NCBI GenBank assembly: GCA_031281685.1
Contig: JAITFA010000049.1
Span: forward strand, 1-5,482
DNA length: 5,482 nucleotides
Reading direction: 5' to 3'
Source of the DNA: Treponema sp.
GTDB lineage: Bacteria; Spirochaetota; Spirochaetia; Treponematales; Breznakiellaceae
In this document: positions 1 to 5,482 of the stretch, in pieces
Numbering within the stretch: the stretch's first letter is position 1
Layout: every line of letters starts with the position of its first letter
Notes under the pieces: model-generated
What the model saw: only the letters and a program-made list of their open reading frames with translations
Databases searched by the model: none
What the model was told of the DNA's origin: nothing
Position numbers and translations under genes: made by a program

Positions 1-638
1 AGCTTGTGGGGGAAGTTCAGGCCATAGACTTCAGCCTGCACTGACTTAATCGTACCCACGTTGTAGATGATACCCTTGCCACCATCGGCGGTTCCGTCCC
101 CATTCTCAACGGGCTTGAAGCGGCTCGCAGGGGCATACGGTGTCTTAGTGGATTCATCACCCGCTTGGTCAAAACCGGGGATAGGAAACGGGGGAACGAT
201 CCGGGCTGAGGAATTATACGCCTCAAGCGGGAAATGAATGCGGACGCCCAGTACAGTCGCCGCACTACCGTCTGCGCCACCAGCAGCACTCGGAGCTTCC
301 CGAGTGTAGCTCAGCCTCTTGTTCTCCAGCGTACGAGCTGAGGACGTGAATACAACATCCCAGTTCTCGATAGCGAGAGAAGTTTTCATTGCCGCCTTCT
401 GTTCGTCGGTGGCGCCCGCGCCAGCTTGATTGGAAAAGTCCATCAGGGTGGCTGAATTCTGGGTAAACTTTGTTTGACGCACAGGATTACCATCGGCATC
501 CAGTACTCCGTTACCCGGAACCTCTTGTTCATCAATGTCCGCTGCGAGTAATCTGAAGTCAATGAGCGACTTCTCATCCGCGAACGCTGAACCAACTGCT
601 ACTAATGTAGCAACCGCAAAAACGAAAATACGTTTCAT
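1..638 (-). CDS. flaA: FlaA, periplasmic flagellar filament outer layer (sheath) protein, C-terminus cut off by window edge
   Basis: FlaA is the exported protein that sheathes the FlaB core of spirochaete periplasmic flagella. The first 212 codons are visible and the gene runs off the left edge; full-length FlaA proteins are about 320-350 residues. The start at 638 is supported by a strong AAAGGAG ribosome site 6 nt upstream. Residues 1-20 form a classic signal peptide: MKR, a hydrophobic core, then Ala-Phe-Ala before Asp21, a signal peptidase I site with no lipobox. Mature-protein segments match my memory of T. pallidum FlaA1 (TP0249) in the same order: an early LIDF, a TDEQKAAM-type segment followed by SLAIENWDVVF and SSAR, then VLGVRIHFP, then NVGTIKS with a Tyr-Gly-(Leu/Met)-Asn-(Phe/Tyr)-Pro-His segment near the cut. 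A sheath protein is needed in quantity, which fits its own consensus promoter. Family assignment is firm. Which FlaA paralogue it is (FlaA1 is my reading) is less sure because the rest is missing. Confidence 0.93.
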   Translation of the reverse strand, partial: MKRIFVFAVATLVAVGSAFADEKSLIDFRLLAADIDEQEVPGNGVLDADGNPVRQTKFTQNSATLMDFSNQAGAGATDEQKAAMKTSLAIENWDVVFTSSARTLENKRLSYTREAPSAAGGADGSAATVLGVRIHFPLEAYNSSARIVPPFPIPGFDQAGDESTKTPYAPASRFKPVENGDGTADGGKGIIYNVGTIKSVQAEVYGLNFPHK

Positions 639-644
639 GCACAA

Positions 645-651
645 CTCCTTT
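645..651 (-). promoter_or_regulatory. flaA ribosome binding site
   Basis: On the minus strand AAAGGAG lies 6 nt before the ATG at 638. It is one of the best Shine-Dalgarno matches in the window, fits a highly expressed structural protein, and fixes the flaA start. Confidence 0.85.
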
Positions 652-681
652 CATTTGAGTGTTTCTAAACTATTGCTCAAA

Positions 682-709
682 ATTATACAAACTCTTTCTA
701 AATTGTCAA
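682..709 (-). promoter_or_regulatory. consensus sigma-70 promoter of flaA
   Basis: Read on the minus strand, a perfect -35 box TTGACA (709-704) and a perfect -10 box TATAAT (687-682) are separated by 16 bp. Transcription should start near 675, giving a leader of roughly 37 nt. The promoter begins only 17 bp past the stop codon of the GerMN gene, in the only real intergenic gap of the window. The boxes are of the housekeeping sigma type and do not resemble the sigma-28 flagellar pattern (TAAA-N15-GCCGATAA). No rho-independent terminator is visible between the GerMN gene and this promoter, so flaA may be transcribed both from here and by read-through. Confidence 0.85.
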
Positions 710-726
710 CCATGTTTTGAGAAGAA

Positions 727-1194
727 TCAGCGAGAAGTAGCAAATATTGTAAAAACTTGATTCCCCTCAATAAACAGTTTGACATCACGGACAAACGGGA
801 AGTTCCGGCGTATGCCTGTGTCCAGCGTAACAAGGCTCTGAAACACATTGCCGCCGTTCAGAGACACCAGAACCGCGCTTTCCGAGAGGTCCGCGTAGAC
901 CACGCCGTCTCGGTATAGTAGGGAACGAAGCCGCGTTTCCCTGGGAAAGAGCGAGGCAAGATCGGGCGACGCCGGTCCCAGCAGAGTCTCCTCCACAAAG
1001 CGGCGTATGTTGGATTCTTCCGAAGGCTCACGGAGGAACATACGGTCTTCAACCTCAGCAGTGCCTTCATACAGGGTATAGAAAACAAAGGTTCGCCGCT
1101 CCCGTCTGGAAAGCCTGAAATCAATAAAAGCATAAACCCCGAGAAAAAACAAAAGCACAACACATACAGTAACGCGAATGACTTTCAAGTTCAT
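727..1194 (-). CDS. membrane-anchored GerMN-domain protein, probably periplasmic
   Basis: This 155-residue protein has one N-terminal hydrophobic segment (about residues 7-25) followed by a basic stretch, RLSRRERR. It is most likely an uncleaved anchor with the rest in the periplasm. The remainder resembles the GerMN domain (named after Bacillus GerM): a helix with FVEETLLGP at 66-74, a FPRETRLRSL segment at 83-92, DGVVYADLS at 96-104, and a C-terminal part with an LDTGIRR segment. GerMN domains occur in envelope proteins of sporulating and non-sporulating bacteria and are thought to bind cell-wall material or partner proteins; no enzyme activity is known. The ATG overlaps the stop of the upstream amidase gene as ATGA and has no clear ribosome site, so translational coupling is likely. 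That pairing suggests it helps or anchors the amidase at the peptidoglycan. T. pallidum has, from memory, a small gene (TP0248) in the same place. The domain call is good; the function is inferred. Confidence 0.85.
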   Translation of the reverse strand: MNLKVIRVTVCVVLLFFLGVYAFIDFRLSRRERRTFVFYTLYEGTAEVEDRMFLREPSEESNIRRFVEETLLGPASPDLASLFPRETRLRSLLYRDGVVYADLSESAVLVSLNGGNVFQSLVTLDTGIRRNFPFVRDVKLFIEGNQVFTIFATSR

Positions 1195-2270
1195 TCGGCG
1201 GAAACCGAGCCGCCGTTGCGTTCAAAGTTTTTAACAAAATCCATGATTCCCTTATATAACGCCTCTGAAAACTTTTTCAAGTATGCCTCGTCGAGCATCA
1301 GGGCTGCGTCTGCCTCATTGGTAATAAAGCCCAGTTCCACCAGTACCGCTGGCATACGGGCGTTCCGTACCACATACCACGCTTCCGGCTTGATCCCACG
1401 CGACGGCAGGGCGTTACCCAGAGTCTCCTCAAAGCCGCTCAATATGGAGCGGGCAATACTGATGCTTTCAGCGGTAAACTCTTCCTGCAACATGGCGTTG
1501 AAGATTGGAGCCAAGTCATCGGCGTACTTTTCGCTGTCAATAAGGGTTCGCTGATAATCGGGGGTAAGATACCAGACCTCATACCCACGGGCATGTTTGT
1601 TAAACGAAGAGTTCGCATGAATGGAAATGTATATGATCGCCTCATTGTCCTTCAGCGGCACGGAGTTGGCAAGGTCAACGCGCTCTTCCAGAGAGGGATA
1701 GGTATCCCCGTTCCGCGTCAGTAGGATTCGCTTGTCAGGGTAGGCGAGGGAAAGGCGACTGTAAAGGTCAAGTGAAACCTTGAGAGTGATGTTCTTCTCA
1801 AGGATTTGCGTACTTTTCCCGTTGATGACATGGGTTGCTATTGCGCCGCTATCCTTACCCCCGTGTCCTGGGTCAATGATAATCGCGGCAATGCGAAACA
1901 GGACTCGCTCGTCATGGAAAGCCTGTTCCAGCCCGTTCTTGAGTGCTGTAACAAAGCCTTCCGGGAAGTGAAGCTGGCCTTTCTCCACATAAGGATTCGG
2001 ACAGGACAGCAACTCTGTCCCATTAATCAGGGTGATACCCATCACCCCGGGATCACCAGCCTCAAAGGTTGCTGAATGATCCGCTATCGCAAAAGTCCCG
2101 CTCTGAAAGAACGGGTCCCAGCGGAATTCCACATTACCCAGCCCGCCAAGGCGATCCAGCGTCTCATCAAGCGTGAGCGTCTGAACTGACATCTGAACAG
2201 CGGTCTGCGCAGGTAATAGAATGGTAATAGTAATAAGGAAGATAAAAAAAAGAAAAATAGCTCGATTCAT
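1191..2270 (-). CDS. exported N-acetylmuramoyl-L-alanine amidase (Amidase_3, zinc-dependent)
   Basis: The protein (359 residues) should cut the bond between N-acetylmuramic acid and the L-alanine of the stem peptide in peptidoglycan, in the periplasm. Residues 1-22 are a signal peptide: MNR, a long Leu/Ile/Phe core, then LLPAQ; there is no lipobox cysteine. Residues about 30-115 form a separate region (LDETLDRLGG, WDPF, then a short beta-rich stretch) that looks like the copper-amine-oxidase-N-like module found on some wall amidases; this is a weaker call. The catalytic Amidase_3 domain covers about 128-347. Its zinc ligands are visible as His136 in IIIDPGHGGKDSG, Glu158 in LEKN and His218 in ISIHAN, with the catalytic Glu312 in VELGFITN, so the site is complete. 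A strong ribosome site precedes ATG 2270, and the stop overlaps the GerMN gene as ATGA. Likely roles are cell separation, wall turnover or opening the wall for the periplasmic flagella. T. pallidum has an amidase gene (TP0247) just before TP0248 and flaA1. Confidence 0.95.
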   Translation of the reverse strand: MNRAIFLFFIFLITITILLPAQTAVQMSVQTLTLDETLDRLGGLGNVEFRWDPFFQSGTFAIADHSATFEAGDPGVMGITLINGTELLSCPNPYVEKGQLHFPEGFVTALKNGLEQAFHDERVLFRIAAIIIDPGHGGKDSGAIATHVINGKSTQILEKNITLKVSLDLYSRLSLAYPDKRILLTRNGDTYPSLEERVDLANSVPLKDNEAIIYISIHANSSFNKHARGYEVWYLTPDYQRTLIDSEKYADDLAPIFNAMLQEEFTAESISIARSILSGFEETLGNALPSRGIKPEAWYVVRNARMPAVLVELGFITNEADAALMLDEAYLKKFSEALYKGIMDFVKNFERNGGSVSAE

Positions 2271-2277
2271 AGCTTTC

Positions 2278-2282
2278 CCTCC
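2278..2282 (-). promoter_or_regulatory. ribosome binding site of the amidase gene
   Basis: GGAGG on the minus strand lies 7 nt before ATG 2270 and directly abuts the TAG stop of the spsF-like gene. The 12-nt gap between these genes is little more than this site, which supports one polycistronic message and fixes the amidase start. Confidence 0.8.
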
Positions 2283-3008
2283 CTAGGCAATGTTGGCAAG
2301 GAGCTTCCGTTTCCAGACTGTCTTTTTCCCACCAAAGACTTCGTGGTATGTCTTGATAATGTTTCTTCCATTGTATCGTACTTCTTGCGGCTGTTCGGAG
2401 AAGGCACGGTACAGGATCATGGCCCGCTCGTAATCTTCTCGTGTGTCCACGGTTACACGCAGACTCGGTCCCTGCCATTCGCGGGGCGCAAGAGGGCGGT
2501 GAAGCTGGAACCACTCAGGATGTCCATAAAGGTAGGGACAAACGTGTTCCCGCTCCGGCGGCAACGACGCTTCTCGCTCAGCGCGCAAGAGCGCCTCGGC
2601 GTTCACCGATTCCACACCCGCGCCATAGGGCAAACCGCTATAGCCAGCGTAGTCAGCGTTCAGGCTGATCGCTTCCTGATTGAGAAAGTCAGCGGCATCG
2701 GCAAATACAAATGGGTTATCCGCTGTTGCCCGAATTACGCGATCAATACCAAAGCGCCTGATGGCCGTGCAATAGCGGCTTAACACATCGTCCTTGGAAC
2801 CAACTGAAAGTTCAAAACCAGCCCGTTCCGCGAACGGAGCAAAGACCGTAACGCAGTCTTCGGGACAAGCAAGCACACGCAGATCGCAGGGTACAAAGTT
2901 CAGGGCTTCCATAACCCGAAAGACCAGCGGTTCCCTGTCCAGCGGCAGTAATGATTTTCCCTCAAGGCGGCAGGAATCAAGCCGCGCCTGTACAACTACA
3001 GCGGTCAT
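2283..3008 (-). CDS. SpsF-type nucleotidyltransferase (CMP-sugar synthetase-like, CTP_transf_3 family)
   Basis: The protein has 241 residues, the usual size for stand-alone SpsF/KdsB/NeuA-like cytidylyltransferases. These enzymes join a nucleotide, usually CMP, to a sugar acid or related compound, making the activated donor for a glycosyltransferase. Visible family motifs are: QARLDSCRLEGK at 7-18 (the nucleotide-binding QAR..S.RL.GK loop), GSKDDVLSRY at 70-79, VIRATADNPF at 91-100 (where relatives often have GDCPL), the LPYGAGVE segment at 126-133, HVCPYLY at 155-161 and SLRVTVDTREDYE at 182-194 (the late V..D...D signature). It is cytoplasmic, with no signal peptide. The start at 3008 overlaps the glycosyltransferase stop as ATGA and has a GAGGGG ribosome site 8 nt upstream. 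Being coupled to a glycosyltransferase suggests it supplies that enzyme's donor. The sugar and even the nucleotide cannot be read from sequence. In Bacillus SpsF belongs to spore-coat polysaccharide synthesis; nothing here suggests sporulation. Confidence 0.88.
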   Translation of the reverse strand: MTAVVVQARLDSCRLEGKSLLPLDREPLVFRVMEALNFVPCDLRVLACPEDCVTVFAPFAERAGFELSVGSKDDVLSRYCTAIRRFGIDRVIRATADNPFVFADAADFLNQEAISLNADYAGYSGLPYGAGVESVNAEALLRAEREASLPPEREHVCPYLYGHPEWFQLHRPLAPREWQGPSLRVTVDTREDYERAMILYRAFSEQPQEVRYNGRNIIKTYHEVFGGKKTVWKRKLLANIA

Positions 3009-4150
3009 ACTTCATGCCCCTCTTGCCCGGTTACGCTTAACGGCAACGTTTTTGTTACCGGCGTTATAGCCGTAGGAATCACTGCTGCCGATACATCTGT
3101 CATCGGTATACTTGCCTCAGACGTTATCTGTTTCTCTCTATTTGTCATCCCTAAATCCTTCCCTCGTAGACGCTCAATATCCGTGGGTTCACCCACATTC
3201 TCCCACAACTCAGTGATTGCCCGCGCATCACTGCGGAACCGGTATTGGTAATCCTTGATCCAATGCCGCGCTTTGAGAAATTCCGCCCATACTGTGAAAA
3301 GATCACCGTCAACCCGCCATGAGTAAGGGAAAAAACATCTCAATGGCAGAGAAGCGTGATCCCCCTGAAAAATCGGGGCGAGGTTCTTGAGATAAAAGCG
3401 CCGGTAGCTTTCATCAGTCGTGTTATCCTCCGGCGGCGGTTCCCCGTCATAAGAGAGCCGTATAAGCTGAGTCGCGCTGATCTGCTCACCCCATAGGTAG
3501 GCGCGAAACCCAAAATCCATAAGCTGCCAATGGGTACTGCTAAGACTAGTATCAAAGCCGCCAATATCAATAAAACGGAGCCGGTCATAGATGCCCACCC
3601 CATCAAAGGGATAGAGCGATGACTGGCCTTCCCGTTCTGGCGCGAACATGAGCGTCTTAACCGTACCCTTAAATAGCGCTGGCGCTGAAATAGTCGGTAG
3701 GTTCTCAAAGTGCGAATTCTGTATCAGGGGTATGGTACACAAGCGCCGGTATGCGCTTTTCTGTCCCACATTCTTGTAAAGTTCTTCCTGCCCCAGTTGG
3801 AGGCGTTCCGCCATACGGGATGCGCCGCCAGAATGGAGGATACGCAGGTCATTCCACAGAACGAAAAACAAGGAACTACTCAATTCCGAGGCCGCGAGGT
3901 TGATCTGTTCACCAAGGCTCACGCTCTCCTTCAATAATATAAAGCGAACCTGTGGGAAACGGCCTGAGAGTTCCTCAACATCATAGCGTTCCTGCGGACC
4001 TTCCATTGAGATGATGTAATCAAAGCCCACTTTTTCCAGTTCCTGAAACAGCGTACGGCGAGGATAGCGTCCCCCACGATTGAGGATCACCGCCGACAAT
4101 CCTGACGACGCGCCTCGCTCGATTCCGCCAACCGCAGTATAAGAAGGCAT
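3005..4150 (-). CDS. GT2-like glycosyltransferase (GT-A fold), spirochaete envelope/glycan operon
   Basis: I read this 381-residue protein as a GT-A glycosyltransferase distantly related to family 2. The N-terminal half has the expected order: a beta strand LSAVILNRGG (18-27), a second strand FDYIISMEG (43-51), a VRFILL strand (68-73), a helix GEQINLAASEL (80-90), then FFVLWND (95-101), where the metal-binding DxD normally sits. The second half has IGGFD (196-200) and HWQLMDFGFRAYLWG (207-221), matching the GGFD...D...R acceptor-side motif of GT2 enzymes. Residues after about 334 are a low-complexity Thr/Val/Ile/Pro-rich tail. There is no signal peptide or membrane helix, so it is cytoplasmic. 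The start is uncertain: ATG 4150 follows the upstream stop by 7 nt but lacks a ribosome site; ATG 4183 would overlap the upstream gene by 26 nt behind a weak GAGAA. That GAGAA and ATG arise from codons for the conserved CEKCDE of the upstream protein, so I prefer 4150. It overlaps the spsF-like gene as ATGA. Donor and acceptor are unknown. Confidence 0.78.
   Translation of the reverse strand: MPSYTAVGGIERGASSGLSAVILNRGGRYPRRTLFQELEKVGFDYIISMEGPQERYDVEELSGRFPQVRFILLKESVSLGEQINLAASELSSSLFFVLWNDLRILHSGGASRMAERLQLGQEELYKNVGQKSAYRRLCTIPLIQNSHFENLPTISAPALFKGTVKTLMFAPEREGQSSLYPFDGVGIYDRLRFIDIGGFDTSLSSTHWQLMDFGFRAYLWGEQISATQLIRLSYDGEPPPEDNTTDESYRRFYLKNLAPIFQGDHASLPLRCFFPYSWRVDGDLFTVWAEFLKARHWIKDYQYRFRSDARAITELWENVGEPTDIERLRGKDLGMTNREKQITSEASIPMTDVSAAVIPTAITPVTKTLPLSVTGQEGHEV
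3017..3022 (-). promoter_or_regulatory. ribosome binding site of the spsF-like gene
   Basis: GAGGGG on the minus strand lies 8 nt before ATG 3008, inside the last codons of the glycosyltransferase gene. Together with the ATGA overlap it supports the chosen spsF start and translational coupling. Confidence 0.65.
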
Positions 4151-4157
4151 GGTGTTA

Positions 4158-5482
4158 TTAAAAATTGTAGATATAGTACTCATCACATTTCTCACACAGG
4201 CCCGAATATATTGCTTCACAGTGTTGTTTATAAATCGGGAAACCGCGTTCCCAAATTGTTGCCAACTCATCGCAGAATACGTTACCGAGGGTTCCATGCT
4301 CCGCCTTTCCTGAAAGCGCTCCTAAATCTTCCCGGCAGAGTGGAACCGTCCCATCAAGGAGGATCGGCAGATCCCGCATGAGATGCCAGCAGGGACGGCG
4401 TATAAGCGGCGAGAGGTCTGACACTCCAAGCTCGGGCAATTTACCGCAGAACGGATCATACTTCTGAATAATGCTATGGGTCTCGGTCTCTTTCCAAGAA
4501 CGATAAAAATTTTCTATATCATCTTCTGAGTCTTTCACCCGTATAGCCTGAACATAGGTATCTTTTGGGAAAAGTTGCGTTAGGGTTTTTACGGTTTCAA
4601 GCGCCTCGTGATAGCCCGCGCCCCTGACATCGTGATAACGCGCCTCATCATACGCATCAAGCGACACGATCCACGAAAGCGATGCGGCCAGAATACCCAC
4701 ACGGGAGGCGGCGCTCTTGGCTATGCTGGCAAGCGCCTCAAGTTCCGCTGTTTTCCAGCCCAGCCCGGAAGTCTCTATAATAGTAGAAAGCTGGGGACGC
4801 TCAAGCGCCGCGCCAATCAGTTCCAGCTTTTGGGGATGCAGACTGAGTTCACCCCAGAGGGAAAGGTCAATCACTGCATCACCAGAAAAGTCGCTTATTT
4901 TGTCCAATAGCGTGTTAAATTGTTCCGGCGCAAGAAAGTCTTTGGCATTAGCCCGGCCAGACCCATAACGTGGATAGGGACAGAGGGCGCAGGTCTGAAG
5001 GCATGGACCCGCGACCTGAATCGCGTAAAAGCTCGGCAAAGTCCGCAGGAGTTCCGGCTTTTCCTTGATAAGCCGTGTTATGTCATTGGCGCTGGAACAA
5101 CCCGCCTCAGTAAAACGGGTAAGCAGGAGCAGGTTACGTTTGGAATCCGCGCTCAGGCTCAGGCGGTGGATGCGAAGGTCATCCGCCGCGATTTCAGTTT
5201 CAATATCAAAAGCGTTTATATCTTTCTGGAGCGCGGCAAAAATGCTGTCCCGCTCAACCGGTTCGTCATCATCGTCCAATATTTTTGAAAGCATTGCCGC
5301 AACCCCGGGCGCCAGAATTTCCGGCGCAAGTCCGTAGGGAAAACCGTCAGCGTAAGAGTACTCGGCGGCATAACGGATATGCCGCTTACTCATCGCGCCG
5401 GCAAGTCCCGCGTCCAGAAACGGGCAGTCAGCCCAGGCGTAATAGGTATAGTCAAAACCTTCTGACAAGGATGCCAGTGTAT
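4158..5482 (-). CDS. radical SAM/SPASM protein with N-terminal SpsF-like domain (spiro-SPASM type), N-terminus beyond window edge
   Basis: The frame is open to the right edge, giving 440 visible residues. The first possible in-window start (TTG 5468) falls inside a conserved domain, so the true start lies outside. Visible residues about 11-65 look like the middle of a SpsF-type nucleotidyltransferase: YYAWADCPFLD, then DGFPYGLAPEIL. A linker with an acidic DDDDE run follows. The radical SAM domain begins near residue 150, with the 4Fe-4S motif CLQTCALC (Cys160, 164, 167; CxxxCxxC) and LWGEL at 208-212 in the place of the family's GGE motif. The C-terminus is a SPASM domain with cysteines at 364, 382, 403, 421, 429 and 432, ending CEKCDEYY, which should bind auxiliary iron-sulfur clusters. 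SPASM enzymes generally modify peptides or proteins by radical chemistry. I recall a spirochaete-restricted family named spiro-SPASM that fits this layout. It leads the visible operon, 7 nt before the glycosyltransferase. All cluster cysteines are present, so it should be active. The substrate is unknown. Confidence 0.9.
   Translation of the reverse strand, partial: TLASLSEGFDYTYYAWADCPFLDAGLAGAMSKRHIRYAAEYSYADGFPYGLAPEILAPGVAAMLSKILDDDDEPVERDSIFAALQKDINAFDIETEIAADDLRIHRLSLSADSKRNLLLLTRFTEAGCSSANDITRLIKEKPELLRTLPSFYAIQVAGPCLQTCALCPYPRYGSGRANAKDFLAPEQFNTLLDKISDFSGDAVIDLSLWGELSLHPQKLELIGAALERPQLSTIIETSGLGWKTAELEALASIAKSAASRVGILAASLSWIVSLDAYDEARYHDVRGAGYHEALETVKTLTQLFPKDTYVQAIRVKDSEDDIENFYRSWKETETHSIIQKYDPFCGKLPELGVSDLSPLIRRPCWHLMRDLPILLDGTVPLCREDLGALSGKAEHGTLGNVFCDELATIWERGFPIYKQHCEAIYSGLCEKCDEYYIYNF

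Noticed and set aside
17..289. 90-codon open frame on the minus strand inside flaA
   Set aside because: It is an out-of-frame shadow of flaA, has no ribosome site and shows no protein features; the flaA frame has a clear family match.
651..848. 65-codon open frame on the minus strand spanning the end of the GerMN gene and the flaA promoter
   Set aside because: It overlaps the GerMN frame and runs through the promoter hexamers; no family resemblance.
2343..2783. 146-codon open frame on the plus strand opposite the spsF-like gene
   Set aside because: It is antisense to a gene with clear family motifs and its translation looks like no protein family; long antisense frames are common at this base composition.
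2283..3008. A sporulation locus, suggested by SpsF and GerM-like names
   Set aside because: Both families occur widely in non-sporulating bacteria, and FlaA places the window in the spirochaetes, which do not form spores.
3024..3062. CCGGT/ACCGG inverted arms in the glycosyltransferase tail as a terminator
   Set aside because: Only about 5 perfect pairs with a long loop and no following T run on either strand; it also lies within coding sequence of a coupled operon.
4151..4297. N-terminal extension of the glycosyltransferase to an ATG at 4297
   Set aside because: It would overlap the conserved SPASM-coding end of the upstream gene by 140 bp, has no family resemblance, and better starts exist at 4183 and 4150.
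5466..5468. TTG 5468 as the real start of the radical SAM protein
   Set aside because: The frame stays open to the window edge and the TTG lies only a few residues before the ADCPFLD motif, in the middle of a nucleotidyltransferase domain, so the gene must begin further upstream.

Overview
The window comes from a spirochaete, most likely the Treponema lineage. The strongest marker is the gene at the left edge, which encodes FlaA, the sheath protein of the periplasmic flagellum found only in spirochaetes. Its readable part closely resembles my memory of Treponema pallidum FlaA1 (TP0249). As I recall, T. pallidum also has an amidase gene (TP0247) and a small gene (TP0248) directly before flaA1, the same order as here. 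Base composition looks near 50% GC by eye, which would fit T. pallidum or a termite-gut treponeme better than an AT-rich oral species. I cannot name the species.

All six genes lie on the minus strand, so transcription runs from high to low coordinates. In order they are: (1) a radical SAM/SPASM protein whose N-terminal part is a SpsF-like nucleotidyltransferase domain, cut by the right edge (4158-5482); (2) a GT2-like glycosyltransferase (3005-4150); (3) a stand-alone SpsF-type nucleotidyltransferase (2283-3008); (4) an exported N-acetylmuramoyl-L-alanine amidase (1191-2270); (5) a membrane-anchored GerMN-domain protein (727-1194); (6) flaA, cut by the left edge (1-638).

Packing is very tight. 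There is a 7-nt gap between genes 1 and 2, an ATGA overlap between 2 and 3, a 12-nt gap holding a ribosome binding site between 3 and 4, and an ATGA overlap between 4 and 5. Genes 1-5 are therefore almost certainly one operon. The only real intergenic space is 88 bp before flaA. It holds a perfect-consensus sigma-70 promoter (TTGACA, 16 bp, TATAAT) and a strong ribosome binding site, so flaA can be strongly expressed on its own. I see no convincing terminator there, so read-through from the operon is also possible.

Functionally the window joins a cytoplasmic glycan or modification module (genes 1-3) to a periplasmic cell-wall module (genes 4-5) and a flagellar sheath gene. A role of genes 1-3 in decorating envelope or flagellar components is an inference from context only. 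I found no RNA genes, mobile elements, CRISPR arrays or broken genes, and no stretch over 300 bp without a gene.
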